Source: Clostridiales bacterium (GTDB taxonomy: Bacteria; Bacillota; Clostridia; Lachnospirales; Lachnospiraceae). From it: a stretch of DNA of 33,658 bases. Made by a program: the position numbers and the translations under genes. Positions 14,641-21,114 of the stretch are shown here, piece after piece. The stretch's first letter is position 1; each line of letters opens with the position of its first letter. A model generated the notes under the pieces. That model saw only the letters and a program-made list of their open reading frames with translations. It was not told the DNA's origin and did no database searches. The DNA lies in NCBI GenBank assembly GCA_019423795.1, contig JAHZAT010000037.1, positions 6,665 through 40,322 on the forward strand, given 5' to 3'.

Positions 14641-15072
14641 ATGAGCGAAGTAATCGTTGCATTTTGGACAGGAACAGGAAATACAGCAGAGATGGCAGAA
14701 TATGTTGCAGAAGGAATCAGAGAAGGTGGAGCTGAAGCAAAAGTTGTTTCTGTAGACGATATTAGTGCAGCAGATTTAAAAGATGCAGCCGCATTTGCAC
14801 TTGGATGCCCATCTATGGGAGTTGAACAGTTAGAAGAATCAACAATGGAACCATTTGTTGAAGAAGTTTGTGGATTCGCTTCAGGAAAAACAATCGGATT
14901 ATTCGGATCTTACGGATGGGGAGACGGAGAATGGATGAGAAACTGGGTAGAGCAGATGGAAGGAGCAGGAGCAACTGTTGTTGGCGGAGAAGACGCAATC
15001 TGTCAGGAAGCTCCAGATGAAGATGCTCAGGATGAATTAAAAGCCATGGGTAAACAGCTGGCAGCAATCTAA
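14641..15072 (+). CDS. Flavodoxin
   Basis: A 143-residue FMN-binding electron carrier. The phosphate-binding loop WTGTGNTAEMA (9-19) is intact. LGCPSMGVEQLE and GSYGWGDGEWM are the 60s and 90s loops that flank the isoalloxazine, and the protein is strongly acidic, as flavodoxins are. Flavodoxin typically replaces ferredoxin when iron is limiting, which fits its place between two genes of an iron-controlled cluster. TAGGAGGATAAG gives a strong ribosome site 5-8 bases before the ATG. It is most likely expressed from the upstream DUF3793 promoter; no separate promoter is obvious in the 54-base gap. Confidence 0.95.
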   Translation: MSEVIVAFWTGTGNTAEMAEYVAEGIREGGAEAKVVSVDDISAADLKDAAAFALGCPSMGVEQLEESTMEPFVEEVCGFASGKTIGLFGSYGWGDGEWMRNWVEQMEGAGATVVGGEDAICQEAPDEDAQDELKAMGKQLAAI

Positions 15073-15099
15073 TTTACAAATAAAGAATAAGAAAATAAT

Positions 15100-15130
15100 C
15101 AGCCGGGCGTATGGATCATATGTCCGGCTG
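15100..15130 (+). other. Intercistronic hairpin after flavodoxin
   Basis: CAGCCGGGCGTAT pairs with ATATGTCCGGCTG (two G-U pairs) around a GGATC loop. No U tract follows on the plus strand, so it is more likely an mRNA-stabilising or processing hairpin than a full terminator. Confidence 0.55.
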
Positions 15131-15173
15131 TATTAAAAACAGCAAGACAATATCTAGAAGGAGGGAACACAAA

Positions 15174-15461
15174 ATGAGTATTGTAATTATTGGAGGACAT
15201 GACCGCATGGTACGTCAGTATGAAACAATCTGTAAGAAGCATAACTGCAAGGCAAAGATATTTACACAGATGCCATCATGTCTGAATAAGAAAATTGGTA
15301 ACCCGGATTTAGTCGTATTATTTACGAACACAGTTTCACACAAAATGGTACGTTGTGCTGTCAGTGAAGCAAAGAATAAAAATATTGAAGTAGTAAGAAG
15401 TCACTCAAGCAGTCAGGCTGCATTAACAGAAATTTTAGAGCAACGTTGTGAAATTGCATAA
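15174..15461 (+). CDS. DUF2325 domain protein
   Basis: A 95-residue protein matching DUF2325: SIVIIGGHDRMVRQYETICK at the start, a central LVVLFTNTVSHKMV strand-helix, then NIEVVRSHSSSQAALTEIL. It has a compact Rossmann-like alternation of strands and helices with conserved His and Cys residues (HDR, KKHNC, SHSSS) that could form a metal site. Function is unknown; members frequently sit beside FeoA/FeoB genes in Clostridia. I start at 15174 because AAGGAGGGAACACAAA ends just before it; the frame extends upstream to 15111 but that part overlaps the hairpin and lacks a ribosome site. Confidence 0.85.
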   Translation: MSIVIIGGHDRMVRQYETICKKHNCKAKIFTQMPSCLNKKIGNPDLVVLFTNTVSHKMVRCAVSEAKNKNIEVVRSHSSSQAALTEILEQRCEIA

Positions 15462-15482
15462 CGAAAAAATATAAAAAACCCC

Positions 15483-15511
15483 TTGACAGTATTTTGAAGT
15501 TAGAATATACT
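15483..15511 (+). promoter_or_regulatory. Promoter of feoA with overlapping operator
   Basis: A perfect TTGACA (15483-15488) and TATACT (15506-15511) with a 17-base spacer. This is the strongest-looking promoter in the iron cluster. Its -10 box is embedded in the dyad at 15499-15514. Confidence 0.88.
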
Positions 15512-15565
15512 AACAAATTGTAAAAGGAAATTAGTTTACACTAACAAAAGATAGTTACAACTAAC
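15499..15565. promoter_or_regulatory. Three DtxR-type operators before feoA (sites 2-4)
   Basis: 15499-15514 is GTTAG-AATATA-CTAAC, covering the promoter -10. 15530-15545 is ATTAG-TTTACA-CTAAC. 15550-15565 is GATAG-TTACAA-CTAAC, with one half-site mismatch. Centres are 31 and 20 bases apart. Repression by a DtxR-family iron sensor is the natural reading. Confidence 0.8.
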
Positions 15566-15597
15566 AATGATAGAATAGAGAAAAAGGGGAAGATATC

Positions 15598-15807
15598 ATG
15601 CCTTTAATTATGGTTGGAATTGGAGAAACATGTACAATTCAGAGAATCGGTGGAAGTGAAGAAACAAGAAGATTCTTATCAAACCTCGGTTTTGTACAGG
15701 GAGCAGAAGTAACTGTATTATCAGCAATCGGAGGAAATGTCATTGTGAACATTAAAGACTCCAGAGTTGCAATTAATAAGGATATGGCTAGACATATTAT
15801 GGTTTAA
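15598..15807 (+). CDS. feoA: FeoA domain protein (first copy)
   Basis: A 69-residue SH3-like FeoA protein, which associates with the cytoplasmic side of FeoB and is needed for ferrous iron uptake. Typical features are the opening IGETCTIQRIGG, the RFLSNLGFVQGAEVTVLS turn-strand segment, and the closing VNIKDSRVAINKDMARHIMV. Length is normal for a stand-alone FeoA. AAAGGGG lies 7 bases before the ATG. It is the first gene after the operator-covered promoter and is followed by a second FeoA after about 110 bases. The two copies are clearly divergent, so this is not a recent duplication. Confidence 0.93.
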   Translation: MPLIMVGIGETCTIQRIGGSEETRRFLSNLGFVQGAEVTVLSAIGGNVIVNIKDSRVAINKDMARHIMV

Positions 15808-15918
15808 TATGTTTGTTATATTGCGTTTATAGGAATAAATTGTCACGTAGCGGTTTATTTGATAGATGCTTGATAGATTTGAAGACAATGAAATATTGAG
15901 AAGAAAGGAGATATGACC

Positions 15919-16143
15919 ATGACTTTAGGAGACGCAGCAGTTGGAAGCACAGTTATAGTTGCAAAGATCGATGGAGACGGTGCTTACAAACGTCGTATTA
16001 TGGATATGGGAATCACAAAAGGAAGCGAAATTTTCATTCGTAAAGTAGCTCCCCTTGGAGATCCTGTTGAAATTACAGTCAGAGGATACGAACTTTCTGT
16101 AAGAAAGAATGATGCTCAGTGTGTATTAGTTAAAGAAGCTTAA
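15919..16143 (+). CDS. feoA: FeoA domain protein (second copy)
   Basis: A 74-residue FeoA protein: MTLGDAAVGSTVIVAKIDG start, RRIMDMGITKGSEIFIRKVAPLGDPVEITVRGYELSVR-type core (the usual MG-x-x-x-G and DP-x-x-x-x-x-G-Y/T elements) and a short tail. This copy matches the canonical FeoA consensus better than the first, and it lies directly before feoB. I prefer ATG 15919, since AAAGGAG at 15904-15910 is 8 bases away; ATG 15913 is only 2 bases from that site. Two operators lie between it and feoB. Confidence 0.92.
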   Translation: MTLGDAAVGSTVIVAKIDGDGAYKRRIMDMGITKGSEIFIRKVAPLGDPVEITVRGYELSVRKNDAQCVLVKEA

Positions 16144-16152
16144 TACATAAGA

Positions 16153-16188
16153 GTTAGTAGTATCTAATAAAAGTTAGTAATATCTAAT
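16153..16188. promoter_or_regulatory. Two DtxR-type operators before feoB (sites 5-6)
   Basis: 16153-16168 is GTTAG-TAGTAT-CTAAT and 16173-16188 is GTTAG-TAATAT-CTAAT. They are nearly identical, with centres 20 bases apart (about two helical turns), which would place two repressor dimers on one face. I could not define a good promoter here, so they may reinforce repression or control an internal start. Confidence 0.75.
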
Positions 16189-16244
16189 ATCAAGAAAAGC
16201 TATTATTTAAGAGGGAAGCAATTCCCCAGGGAGGTAAAAAAGAA

Positions 16245-18431
16245 ATGGCTATTAATATCGCACTTGCGGGTAACCCGAACTGTGGTAAAACTACCATGTT
16301 CAATGCCCTGACCGGAGCTAACCAGTATGTTGGTAACTGGCCAGGTGTTACCGTAGAAAAAAAAGAAGGTAAATTAAAAGGAAAGAGAAAAGGGGAAGAC
16401 ATCACGATCACTGACCTTCCAGGTATCTATTCTCTTTCACCATATACATTAGAAGAAGTAGTCAGCCGAGACTTCTTACTAAATGAAAATCCAGATGTTA
16501 TCATCGACTTAGTTGATGCAACTAACATCGAGAGAAACTTATATCTGACAACACAGCTGATCGAAACTGGTGTACCAGTTGTCATCGCGTTGAATATGGC
16601 AGATTTATTAGAAAAACGTGGGATCAAAATTGATGTGGAACGTCTTTCTATGTTATTAAACTGTCCAATTGTTGAGACATCTGCATTAAAAGGAAAAGGT
16701 CTTGACGAAGTAGTGGAAGAAGCAATCAAAGTTGCGAAGAAGAATACCGTAGATCTGCCAAAAGAGATTTTCTCTAAAGATGTAGAAGCAGCGATCGCTG
16801 AAGTTAAAAATGTACTTCCATCATCTATTTCTGAAGATAAGAGAAGATGGTATGCAGTAAAATTCCTGGAAAATGACAGCAAAGTAGCAGAAAGCGTAGC
16901 ACTTTCAGGAAATGGTGCAAAAGTTATAGAAGATAACAGAACAAAGATTGAAAAAGCCGAAGACGATGATATGGAAAGTATCGTAACAGATGGACGTTAT
17001 CAGTTCATTCAGAAGATCGTTTCCACTACAGTGAAGAAGAGCGGAGGAAAATTAACGATTTCTGATAAGATCGACCGTATTGTGACAAACCGTATCTTAG
17101 GTATCCCAATCTTTATCGCGATCATGTTTGTTGTATACTATATTTCTGTAACAACGATCGGTACATTAGTAACAGACTGGACAAATGATACATTTGTAGC
17201 TGAGATGATCCAGCCAGCCGCTCAAAGCTTCTTAAAAGGAATCGGTGCAAGCGCAGCAATCCAGGATCTGATCGTTAATGGTATCATTGGTGGTTTAGGA
17301 GCTGTCCTTGGATTCGTTCCTCAGATGGCAATCTTATTCTTATTCCTGTCTATCTTAGAAGACTGTGGATATATGGTACGTATTGCGTTCGTAATGGACC
17401 GTGTATTCCGCCACTTCGGATTATCAGGTAAATCCTTCATTCCATTACTGATTTCTTCAGGATGTGGAATCCCTGGTATCATGGCATCTAAGACGATCGA
17501 ACAAGACAACGACAGACGACTGACAATTATGACAGCAACATTCATTCCATGTGGAGCGAAACTTCCAGTTATCGCTATGATGGGTGGTGTTATGACAAGT
17601 TATGCAACAGGAAGTTATAAAGCAGGTGGATTAATGGCACCATGTATGTACTTCATTGGTATCGTAGCCGTATTAGTTGCAGCAATCATCTTAAAGAAGA
17701 CAAAACCATTCTCTGGAAAGCCAGCTCCATTCGTAATGGAACTTCCACAGTATCATATCCCATCTGCTAAGACAGTATTACTTCATGTATGGGAAAGATT
17801 AAAAGGATTCATCATCAAAGCCGGAACAATCCTGTTCTTAGCTTGTGTTGTTATGTGGTTCTTAAGTGGATATGGATTCGTCAATGGTTCATTCGGAGCT
17901 GTTGAAGATCCAGGAAACAGTTTATTAGCAGTTATCGGTGGAGCGATTGCACCAATCTTTGCACCACTTGGATTTGGTAACTGGAAAGCTGTTGCAGCTT
18001 CTTTATCAGGATTCTCCGCAAAAGAATCTATCGTATCAACAATGGGTGTACTTGCAAATATAACTGGAGATGCATCAGAAGATGCTGTCACAGTAGCAGA
18101 AGCAGTAAGAACTTGGTTTCCAAGTGCTGTAGCAGCATTTTCATTCTTACTGTTTAACCTGTTAGACTCTCCATGTTTAGCAGCAATCTCTACAATGGCA
18201 AAAGAAATGCAGTCTAGAAAATGGTTCTGGTTTGCGATTCTTTTCCAGAATATTTTTGCTTATGTTGTAACACTGATCGTATATCAGATCGGTACATTTG
18301 CAACAGGTGGAGCATTTACAGTAGGAACAGCAGTAGGTATCGTGTTATTGCTTGTAATGTTATTCCTGCTATTCAGACCAGATCCATACAAAGATCAGAA
18401 AGTATATTCAAAGAGATCTGTTCAGGCATAG
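16245..18431 (+). CDS. feoB: Ferrous iron transport protein B
   Basis: A 728-residue inner-membrane Fe(II) transporter. The N-terminal G domain (1 to about 165) has G1 GNPNCGKT (9-16), G3 D57-L-P-G60 and G4 N117-M-A-D120. A helical guanine-dissociation-inhibitor-like spacer follows (about 170-265). The membrane part (about 285-715) has two Gate regions: the first with SFIPLLISSGCGIPGIMASK (including the conserved Cys) and FIPCGAKLPVIAMM, the second with LSGFSAKESIVSTMGVL. The tail is basic. Length is normal. GGGAGG lies about 10 bases before the ATG. It sits under two operators and downstream of two feoA genes, with small accessory membrane genes after it. Confidence 0.98.
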   Translation: MAINIALAGNPNCGKTTMFNALTGANQYVGNWPGVTVEKKEGKLKGKRKGEDITITDLPGIYSLSPYTLEEVVSRDFLLNENPDVIIDLVDATNIERNLYLTTQLIETGVPVVIALNMADLLEKRGIKIDVERLSMLLNCPIVETSALKGKGLDEVVEEAIKVAKKNTVDLPKEIFSKDVEAAIAEVKNVLPSSISEDKRRWYAVKFLENDSKVAESVALSGNGAKVIEDNRTKIEKAEDDDMESIVTDGRYQFIQKIVSTTVKKSGGKLTISDKIDRIVTNRILGIPIFIAIMFVVYYISVTTIGTLVTDWTNDTFVAEMIQPAAQSFLKGIGASAAIQDLIVNGIIGGLGAVLGFVPQMAILFLFLSILEDCGYMVRIAFVMDRVFRHFGLSGKSFIPLLISSGCGIPGIMASKTIEQDNDRRLTIMTATFIPCGAKLPVIAMMGGVMTSYATGSYKAGGLMAPCMYFIGIVAVLVAAIILKKTKPFSGKPAPFVMELPQYHIPSAKTVLLHVWERLKGFIIKAGTILFLACVVMWFLSGYGFVNGSFGAVEDPGNSLLAVIGGAIAPIFAPLGFGNWKAVAASLSGFSAKESIVSTMGVLANITGDASEDAVTVAEAVRTWFPSAVAAFSFLLFNLLDSPCLAAISTMAKEMQSRKWFWFAILFQNIFAYVVTLIVYQIGTFATGGAFTVGTAVGIVLLLVMLFLLFRPDPYKDQKVYSKRSVQA

Positions 18432-18450
18432 TCGAAATGGTATATAATAG

Positions 18451-18480
18451 AGGGGCTGGATGTGTAAACATCCGGCTTCT
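18451..18480 (+). other. Intercistronic hairpin after feoB
   Basis: AGGGGCTGGATGT pairs with ACATCCGGCTTCT (with G-U pairs) around a GTAA loop. There is only a weak T-rich tail, so it could be a partial terminator that lowers expression of the downstream small genes, or a processing site. Confidence 0.5.
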
Positions 18481-18530
18481 TGCTTATCAAATTTCATATA
18501 AAAAAGATATGATATAAAGGAGGGACGATT

Positions 18531-18704
18531 ATGAATCCAGTAAGTATTATCATATTGTTATTGATTATTGCATATTGCGCATTTGTTATTTATAAACAGG
18601 TGCAGAAGAAGAAACAAGGCGGATGTGGAGGCAACTGTGCAGGCTGCTCAGGATGCAGCAGTTTTCAGGTGAAGGATTCATCAGTCAAGAAAAAAGGAAG
18701 GTAA
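18531..18704 (+). CDS. FeoB-associated Cys-rich membrane peptide
   Basis: A 57-residue peptide. One hydrophobic helix (about 4-21, SIIILLLIIAYCAFVIY) is followed by KQVQKKKQGG, a Cys cluster CGGNCAGCSGC and a basic tail. This matches the FeoB-associated Cys-rich membrane protein family found directly after feoB in many Firmicutes. It is thought to help move or bind iron at the cytosolic face, but the mechanism is unknown. AAAGGAGGGACGATT gives a strong ribosome site. It follows feoB by 99 bases and is 6 bases before another tiny membrane gene. Confidence 0.9.
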   Translation: MNPVSIIILLLIIAYCAFVIYKQVQKKKQGGCGGNCAGCSGCSSFQVKDSSVKKKGR

Positions 18705-18710
18705 TCAGCA

Positions 18711-18827
18711 ATGGGAAATTCAACAGGTTCTATGTTTTATGCATTTGTAATCTTTATTGGATTATATCTTATCGGGGTGATCGGATACCAGCTTTATAAA
18801 CTGATCCGTAAATTACTAAATAAATAA
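18711..18827 (+). CDS. 38-residue single-helix membrane peptide in the feo operon
   Basis: The frame encodes 38 residues: MGNSTGSMFYAF, a hydrophobic stretch VIFIGLYLIGVIGY (about 13-26), then a basic QLYKLIRKLLNK end, i.e. a single N-out/C-in helix. AAGGAAGG lies about 9 bases before the ATG and the 6-base gap after the Cys-rich peptide implies coupled translation. I do not recognise a family. By position it could be a small FeoB subunit, analogous in size and place to FeoC-like accessory factors but not homologous as far as I can see. Confidence 0.65.
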   Translation: MGNSTGSMFYAFVIFIGLYLIGVIGYQLYKLIRKLLNK

Positions 18828-18853
18828 TGTAAAGTAAAAAGAGGTATCATAAA

Positions 18854-19216
18854 ATGGCAGATATTATTATTGTACTCATCCTTATTGTTATCGCAGTTTT
18901 TGCGATCAAACAGACAAAGAAACATATGCATGGGGAAAGTCCTTGCTGTGGCGGCGGATCGGGTACTGTAAAGAAAGTAAAAGAAAAACATTTAGATGGT
19001 CCTGTGATGGGAACGAAAACAATGAAGATCAAAGGTATGACTTGTGAACACTGTGTCAACAATGTGACAAATGCGATCAATAAAGTTGCAGGAGCTTCAG
19101 CAAAAGTATCTTTAAAAGATAAAGAAGCAATTATTTCATATGATCGTGAATTAAGTAATATTGAGCTTAGAAAAGCAGTAGAAGATGCAGGATATGAAGT
19201 CATATCACTTTCATAA
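18854..19216 (+). CDS. Membrane-anchored heavy-metal-associated (HMA) domain protein
   Basis: A 120-residue protein. Residues 2-18 (ADIIIVLILIVIAVFAI) form an N-terminal membrane anchor. Then come KQTKKHMHGE, a small Cys/Gly motif SPCCGGGSG (about 29-37), a basic linker, and an HMA domain (about 53-120) with the metal site GMTCEHC and the usual VNNVTNAINKVAG helix. HMA domains usually carry Cu(I), though binding of other soft metals is possible. The unusual part is the setting: last gene of an iron-uptake cluster, with the same helix-plus-Cys plan as the 57-residue peptide. AGAGGT lies upstream of the start. Confidence 0.85.
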   Translation: MADIIIVLILIVIAVFAIKQTKKHMHGESPCCGGGSGTVKKVKEKHLDGPVMGTKTMKIKGMTCEHCVNNVTNAINKVAGASAKVSLKDKEAIISYDRELSNIELRKAVEDAGYEVISLS

Positions 19217-19254
19217 AGAACGGTATTTTAGAAGAAGTTATCGAAACCAGCAGA

Positions 19255-19308
19255 AAACAAAAAAGCACTTTTAAGATCTGTAATATACAGAAAAAAGTGC
19301 TTTTGTTT
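19255..19308. terminator. Bidirectional terminator between the iron cluster and the DtxR gene
   Basis: AAACAAAAAAGCACTTTT (19255-19272) pairs with AAAAAAGTGCTTTTGTTT (19291-19308), allowing for a small bulge, and an inner CTGTA/TACAG pair closes the loop. T-rich tails exist on both strands. Confidence 0.8.
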
Positions 19309-19312
19309 CAAA

Positions 19313-19711
19313 TTATTTGTTTTGATTGCTGAGAGCTTTAATATGTTCTTCAGAATTCAGATGTGCTTTGATCGCATGAAAGCTTTCAGGGCTGATTACA
19401 TGTTCCATACGGCAGGCATCTTCAGCTGCAATCTCTGCAGGAACTCCAAGTTTGATCAGCATGTTAGATAAAACAGTATGGCGCTCAAAAATCGTATCAG
19501 CAATCTTATGACCAGCTTCAGTTAAAGAGATGAAACCATCAGAATCAACGGTGATCATATCAGAATTACGAAGATTTTTCATGGCAATACTGACACTTGG
19601 TTTAGAGAAATTCAAATAATGAGCAATATCAATGGATCTTACAGACCCTTTGTTTTGTTTCAAAATTAAAATTGCTTCCAAATAATTTTCAGCGGATTCT
19701 TGTATTTTCAA
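19313..19711 (-). CDS. DtxR/MntR-family metal-dependent repressor
   Basis: A 132-residue regulator. Residues 1-65 are the winged helix-turn-helix (SAENYLEAILILK, then SIDIAHYLNFSKPSVSIAMKNL with the recognition helix). Residues 66-130 are the dimerisation and metal domain, including H78 in FERHTV and C100-R-M-E103-H104. The C-x-x-E-H arrangement matches DtxR/IdeR iron sensors (Cys102, Glu105, His106) better than MntR, which has Glu in place of Cys. The SH3-like third domain of DtxR is absent, so length resembles MntR-type proteins. The start codon is TTG, with AAGGAGG 7 bases upstream. It is the best candidate to bind the RTTAG-N6-CTAAY sites. Confidence 0.9.
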   Translation of the reverse strand: MKIQESAENYLEAILILKQNKGSVRSIDIAHYLNFSKPSVSIAMKNLRNSDMITVDSDGFISLTEAGHKIADTIFERHTVLSNMLIKLGVPAEIAAEDACRMEHVISPESFHAIKAHLNSEEHIKALSNQNK

Positions 19712-19868
19712 AAAGATTCCTCCTTACTAATATTATATCTCTGATTAAGAAGATATGTTTATTTTAGTTATTATTCTAACATAAACAAGATGGCTTTTCA
19801 ATGGAAGCACATGAGAAAAAAATACCGCAAAAAAACAAGAAAAGTTGATAAAAAGTATTGACAAAACA

Positions 19869-19912
19869 GTTAGACAATGCTAACCTTATATATGTAATTA
19901 GATGAGACTAAC
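19869..19912. promoter_or_regulatory. Two DtxR-type operators and probable promoter before the Fur-family gene (sites 7-8)
   Basis: 19869-19884 is GTTAG-ACAATG-CTAAC and 19897-19912 is ATTAG-ATGAGA-CTAAC. A TTGACA at 19858-19863 lies just upstream, and TTAGAC (19870-19875) with TGTAAT (19893-19898) has a 17-base spacer; a further TATAAT at 19936-19941 leaves the exact start uncertain. Either way an operator overlaps the promoter. Confidence 0.72.
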
Positions 19913-19951
19913 TCATCAAGACGACCTTTATATAGTATAATCATTTATGTA

Positions 19952-20007
19952 GTATGAATGCGAGATAAAGTGTCATGCCATAGACTTTATCCCGCAGTCA
20001 TGCATAC
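19952..20007 (+). other. Long stem-loop in the leader of the Fur-family gene
   Basis: GTATGAATGCGAGATAAAGT (19952-19971) pairs with ACTTTATCCCGCAGTCATGC and the following bases to 20007, with a few mismatches, around a 12-base loop. No T tract follows. It ends about 15 bases before the ribosome site, so it may affect translation or mRNA stability. Confidence 0.6.
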
Positions 20008-20033
20008 AACAGCAAGGCAAGGTGGAGAACAGC

Positions 20034-20282
20034 ATGTGCCAAGAACAAGTAGAGAAGGCTTTACAACAAAGTGGTAAGAGAATCACACAACAGAGAAAGA
20101 TTCTACTAGATGTTATCTTGAATGGAGAATGGGAATGCTGCAAAGAGATCTATTACGAAGCAGTCAAACGAGATTCTTCCATTGGAATGGCAACAGTATA
20201 CCGCATGATGACAACACTCGAAGAGATCGGAGTCATCGAGAGAAGATGCGTATTTCGAGTAAGAGATGAAGTAGAGCTTTAA
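20034..20282 (+). CDS. Short Fur-family protein (DNA-binding domain only)
   Basis: An 82-residue protein equal to the N-terminal half of a Fur/PerR/Zur repressor: ALQQSGKRITQQRKILLDVI, CKEIYYEAVKRD and the recognition segment IGMATVYRMMTTLEEIGVIERR. It stops at RVRDEVEL, where normal Fur proteins (about 140-150 residues) enter the metal-binding dimerisation domain with its HHxHx and CxxC motifs. I see no continuation in other frames, and a terminator follows directly, so it looks like a stable short form and not a fresh frameshift. Start ATG 20034 is preferred with AAGGTGG 8 bases upstream; GTG 20022 is an alternative. It is under two DtxR-type operators. Confidence 0.82.
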   Translation: MCQEQVEKALQQSGKRITQQRKILLDVILNGEWECCKEIYYEAVKRDSSIGMATVYRMMTTLEEIGVIERRCVFRVRDEVEL

Positions 20283-20305
20283 AATTAAATTAATCATAAA
20301 AAATT

Positions 20306-20350
20306 AAGAAAGTATTTGGTTTCAATCAATGAAATCAGATACTTTTTCTG
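20306..20350 (+). terminator. Terminator after the Fur-family gene
   Basis: AAGAAAGTATTTGGTTTCA pairs with TGAAATCAGATACTTTTTCT around a short loop, with T5 in the 3' arm. It separates the regulator from the sortase gene. Confidence 0.75.
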
Positions 20351-20381
20351 TTATAGTAAAAGAAAAGGGAGAATCGTGGTT

Positions 20382-21086
20382 ATGAAAAAGATACTATATC
20401 ATATCTTTCTCTTGCTCTGTATTGCAGTATTTTGCATTAGCGCCTATAAGCTGTATGGATATTATAAATCTTATAAAGAAGCGAAAGATACTTATGAAAA
20501 GATAAAAAAAGACAATGTAAAGAAGACAAATGGAGATAGAACGATTGATTTTGATAAACTTCGGGCAAAGAATCCAGACATTGTTGGCTGGGTTTACGCA
20601 AAGGGGACAGGAATTGATTATCCGATCGTTCAAGGTAAAGATAACGAAGAATATCTTCATATGGATTACAATAAGAAAAAAAGCAGTTCAGGGACGATCT
20701 TTTTAGATCACGGATGTGATAAGTCGTTTATCTCAGATAATAATATCATTTATGGACACCATATGAAAAATGGAACGATGTTTGCCAAGCTGCTAAAATT
20801 CAGAGAAGAATCCTTTCTAAAGAAACATCATGTGATCATTTTATATACTCCAAAGAAGACAATGCATTTGAAAGTAATCAGTGCTTATGCGGTGAAAGCA
20901 CAGGATCAGATGCCGATCACATTTGCAAATGAAACGCAGAAGAAAGAATATATCACAAAGATTCGGAGAATGAGTGAACCATCGATTAAGCTGGATGATA
21001 AGAAGATCGATCGTATTTATACATTTGTGACATGCAGTTATGAAAGAGATGATAATAGGACATATGTACATGCAGTGGAAGAATGA
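20382..21086 (+). CDS. Class B sortase
   Basis: A 234-residue membrane-anchored transpeptidase that cleaves sorting signals and links proteins to the cell wall or to each other. The N-terminal anchor is at about 6-24. The catalytic residues are His126 in IIYGHHMKNGTMF, Cys218 in YTFVTCSYE and Arg226 in DDNRTYV. The extra N-terminal helices and long beta6/beta7 region fit class B (SrtB) and not class A. AAAAGGGAG before ATG 20382 fixes the start; the frame stays open farther upstream but runs into the terminator. No LPxTG- or NPQTN-type substrate gene is nearby. GH25 follows 28 bases later. Confidence 0.92.
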   Translation: MKKILYHIFLLLCIAVFCISAYKLYGYYKSYKEAKDTYEKIKKDNVKKTNGDRTIDFDKLRAKNPDIVGWVYAKGTGIDYPIVQGKDNEEYLHMDYNKKKSSSGTIFLDHGCDKSFISDNNIIYGHHMKNGTMFAKLLKFREESFLKKHHVIILYTPKKTMHLKVISAYAVKAQDQMPITFANETQKKEYITKIRRMSEPSIKLDDKKIDRIYTFVTCSYERDDNRTYVHAVEE

Positions 21087-21114
21087 CAAGGATGATAGAA
21101 AGTGTTAGATCAAG

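Larger units (their letters stand above)
19712..20021. other. Regulatory intergenic region between the DtxR-family and Fur-family genes
   Basis: This ~310-base gap has no gene. It holds two DtxR-type dyads, at least one promoter and a long hairpin, listed separately. On the regulator side, GTTAG-N8-CTAA (minus strand, 19780-19764) is a dyad with a spacer two bases longer than the others; it might be a weak autoregulatory site. Confidence 0.7.

Noticed and set aside
15111..15173. Upstream extension of the DUF2325 gene
   Set aside because: It would overlap an intercistronic hairpin and lacks a ribosome site; 15174 has a strong one and begins the known domain.
19952..20007. Metal riboswitch (for example NiCo or yybP-type)
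   Set aside because: Only a simple stem-loop is visible; the multi-helix junctions and conserved loops of those classes are not.
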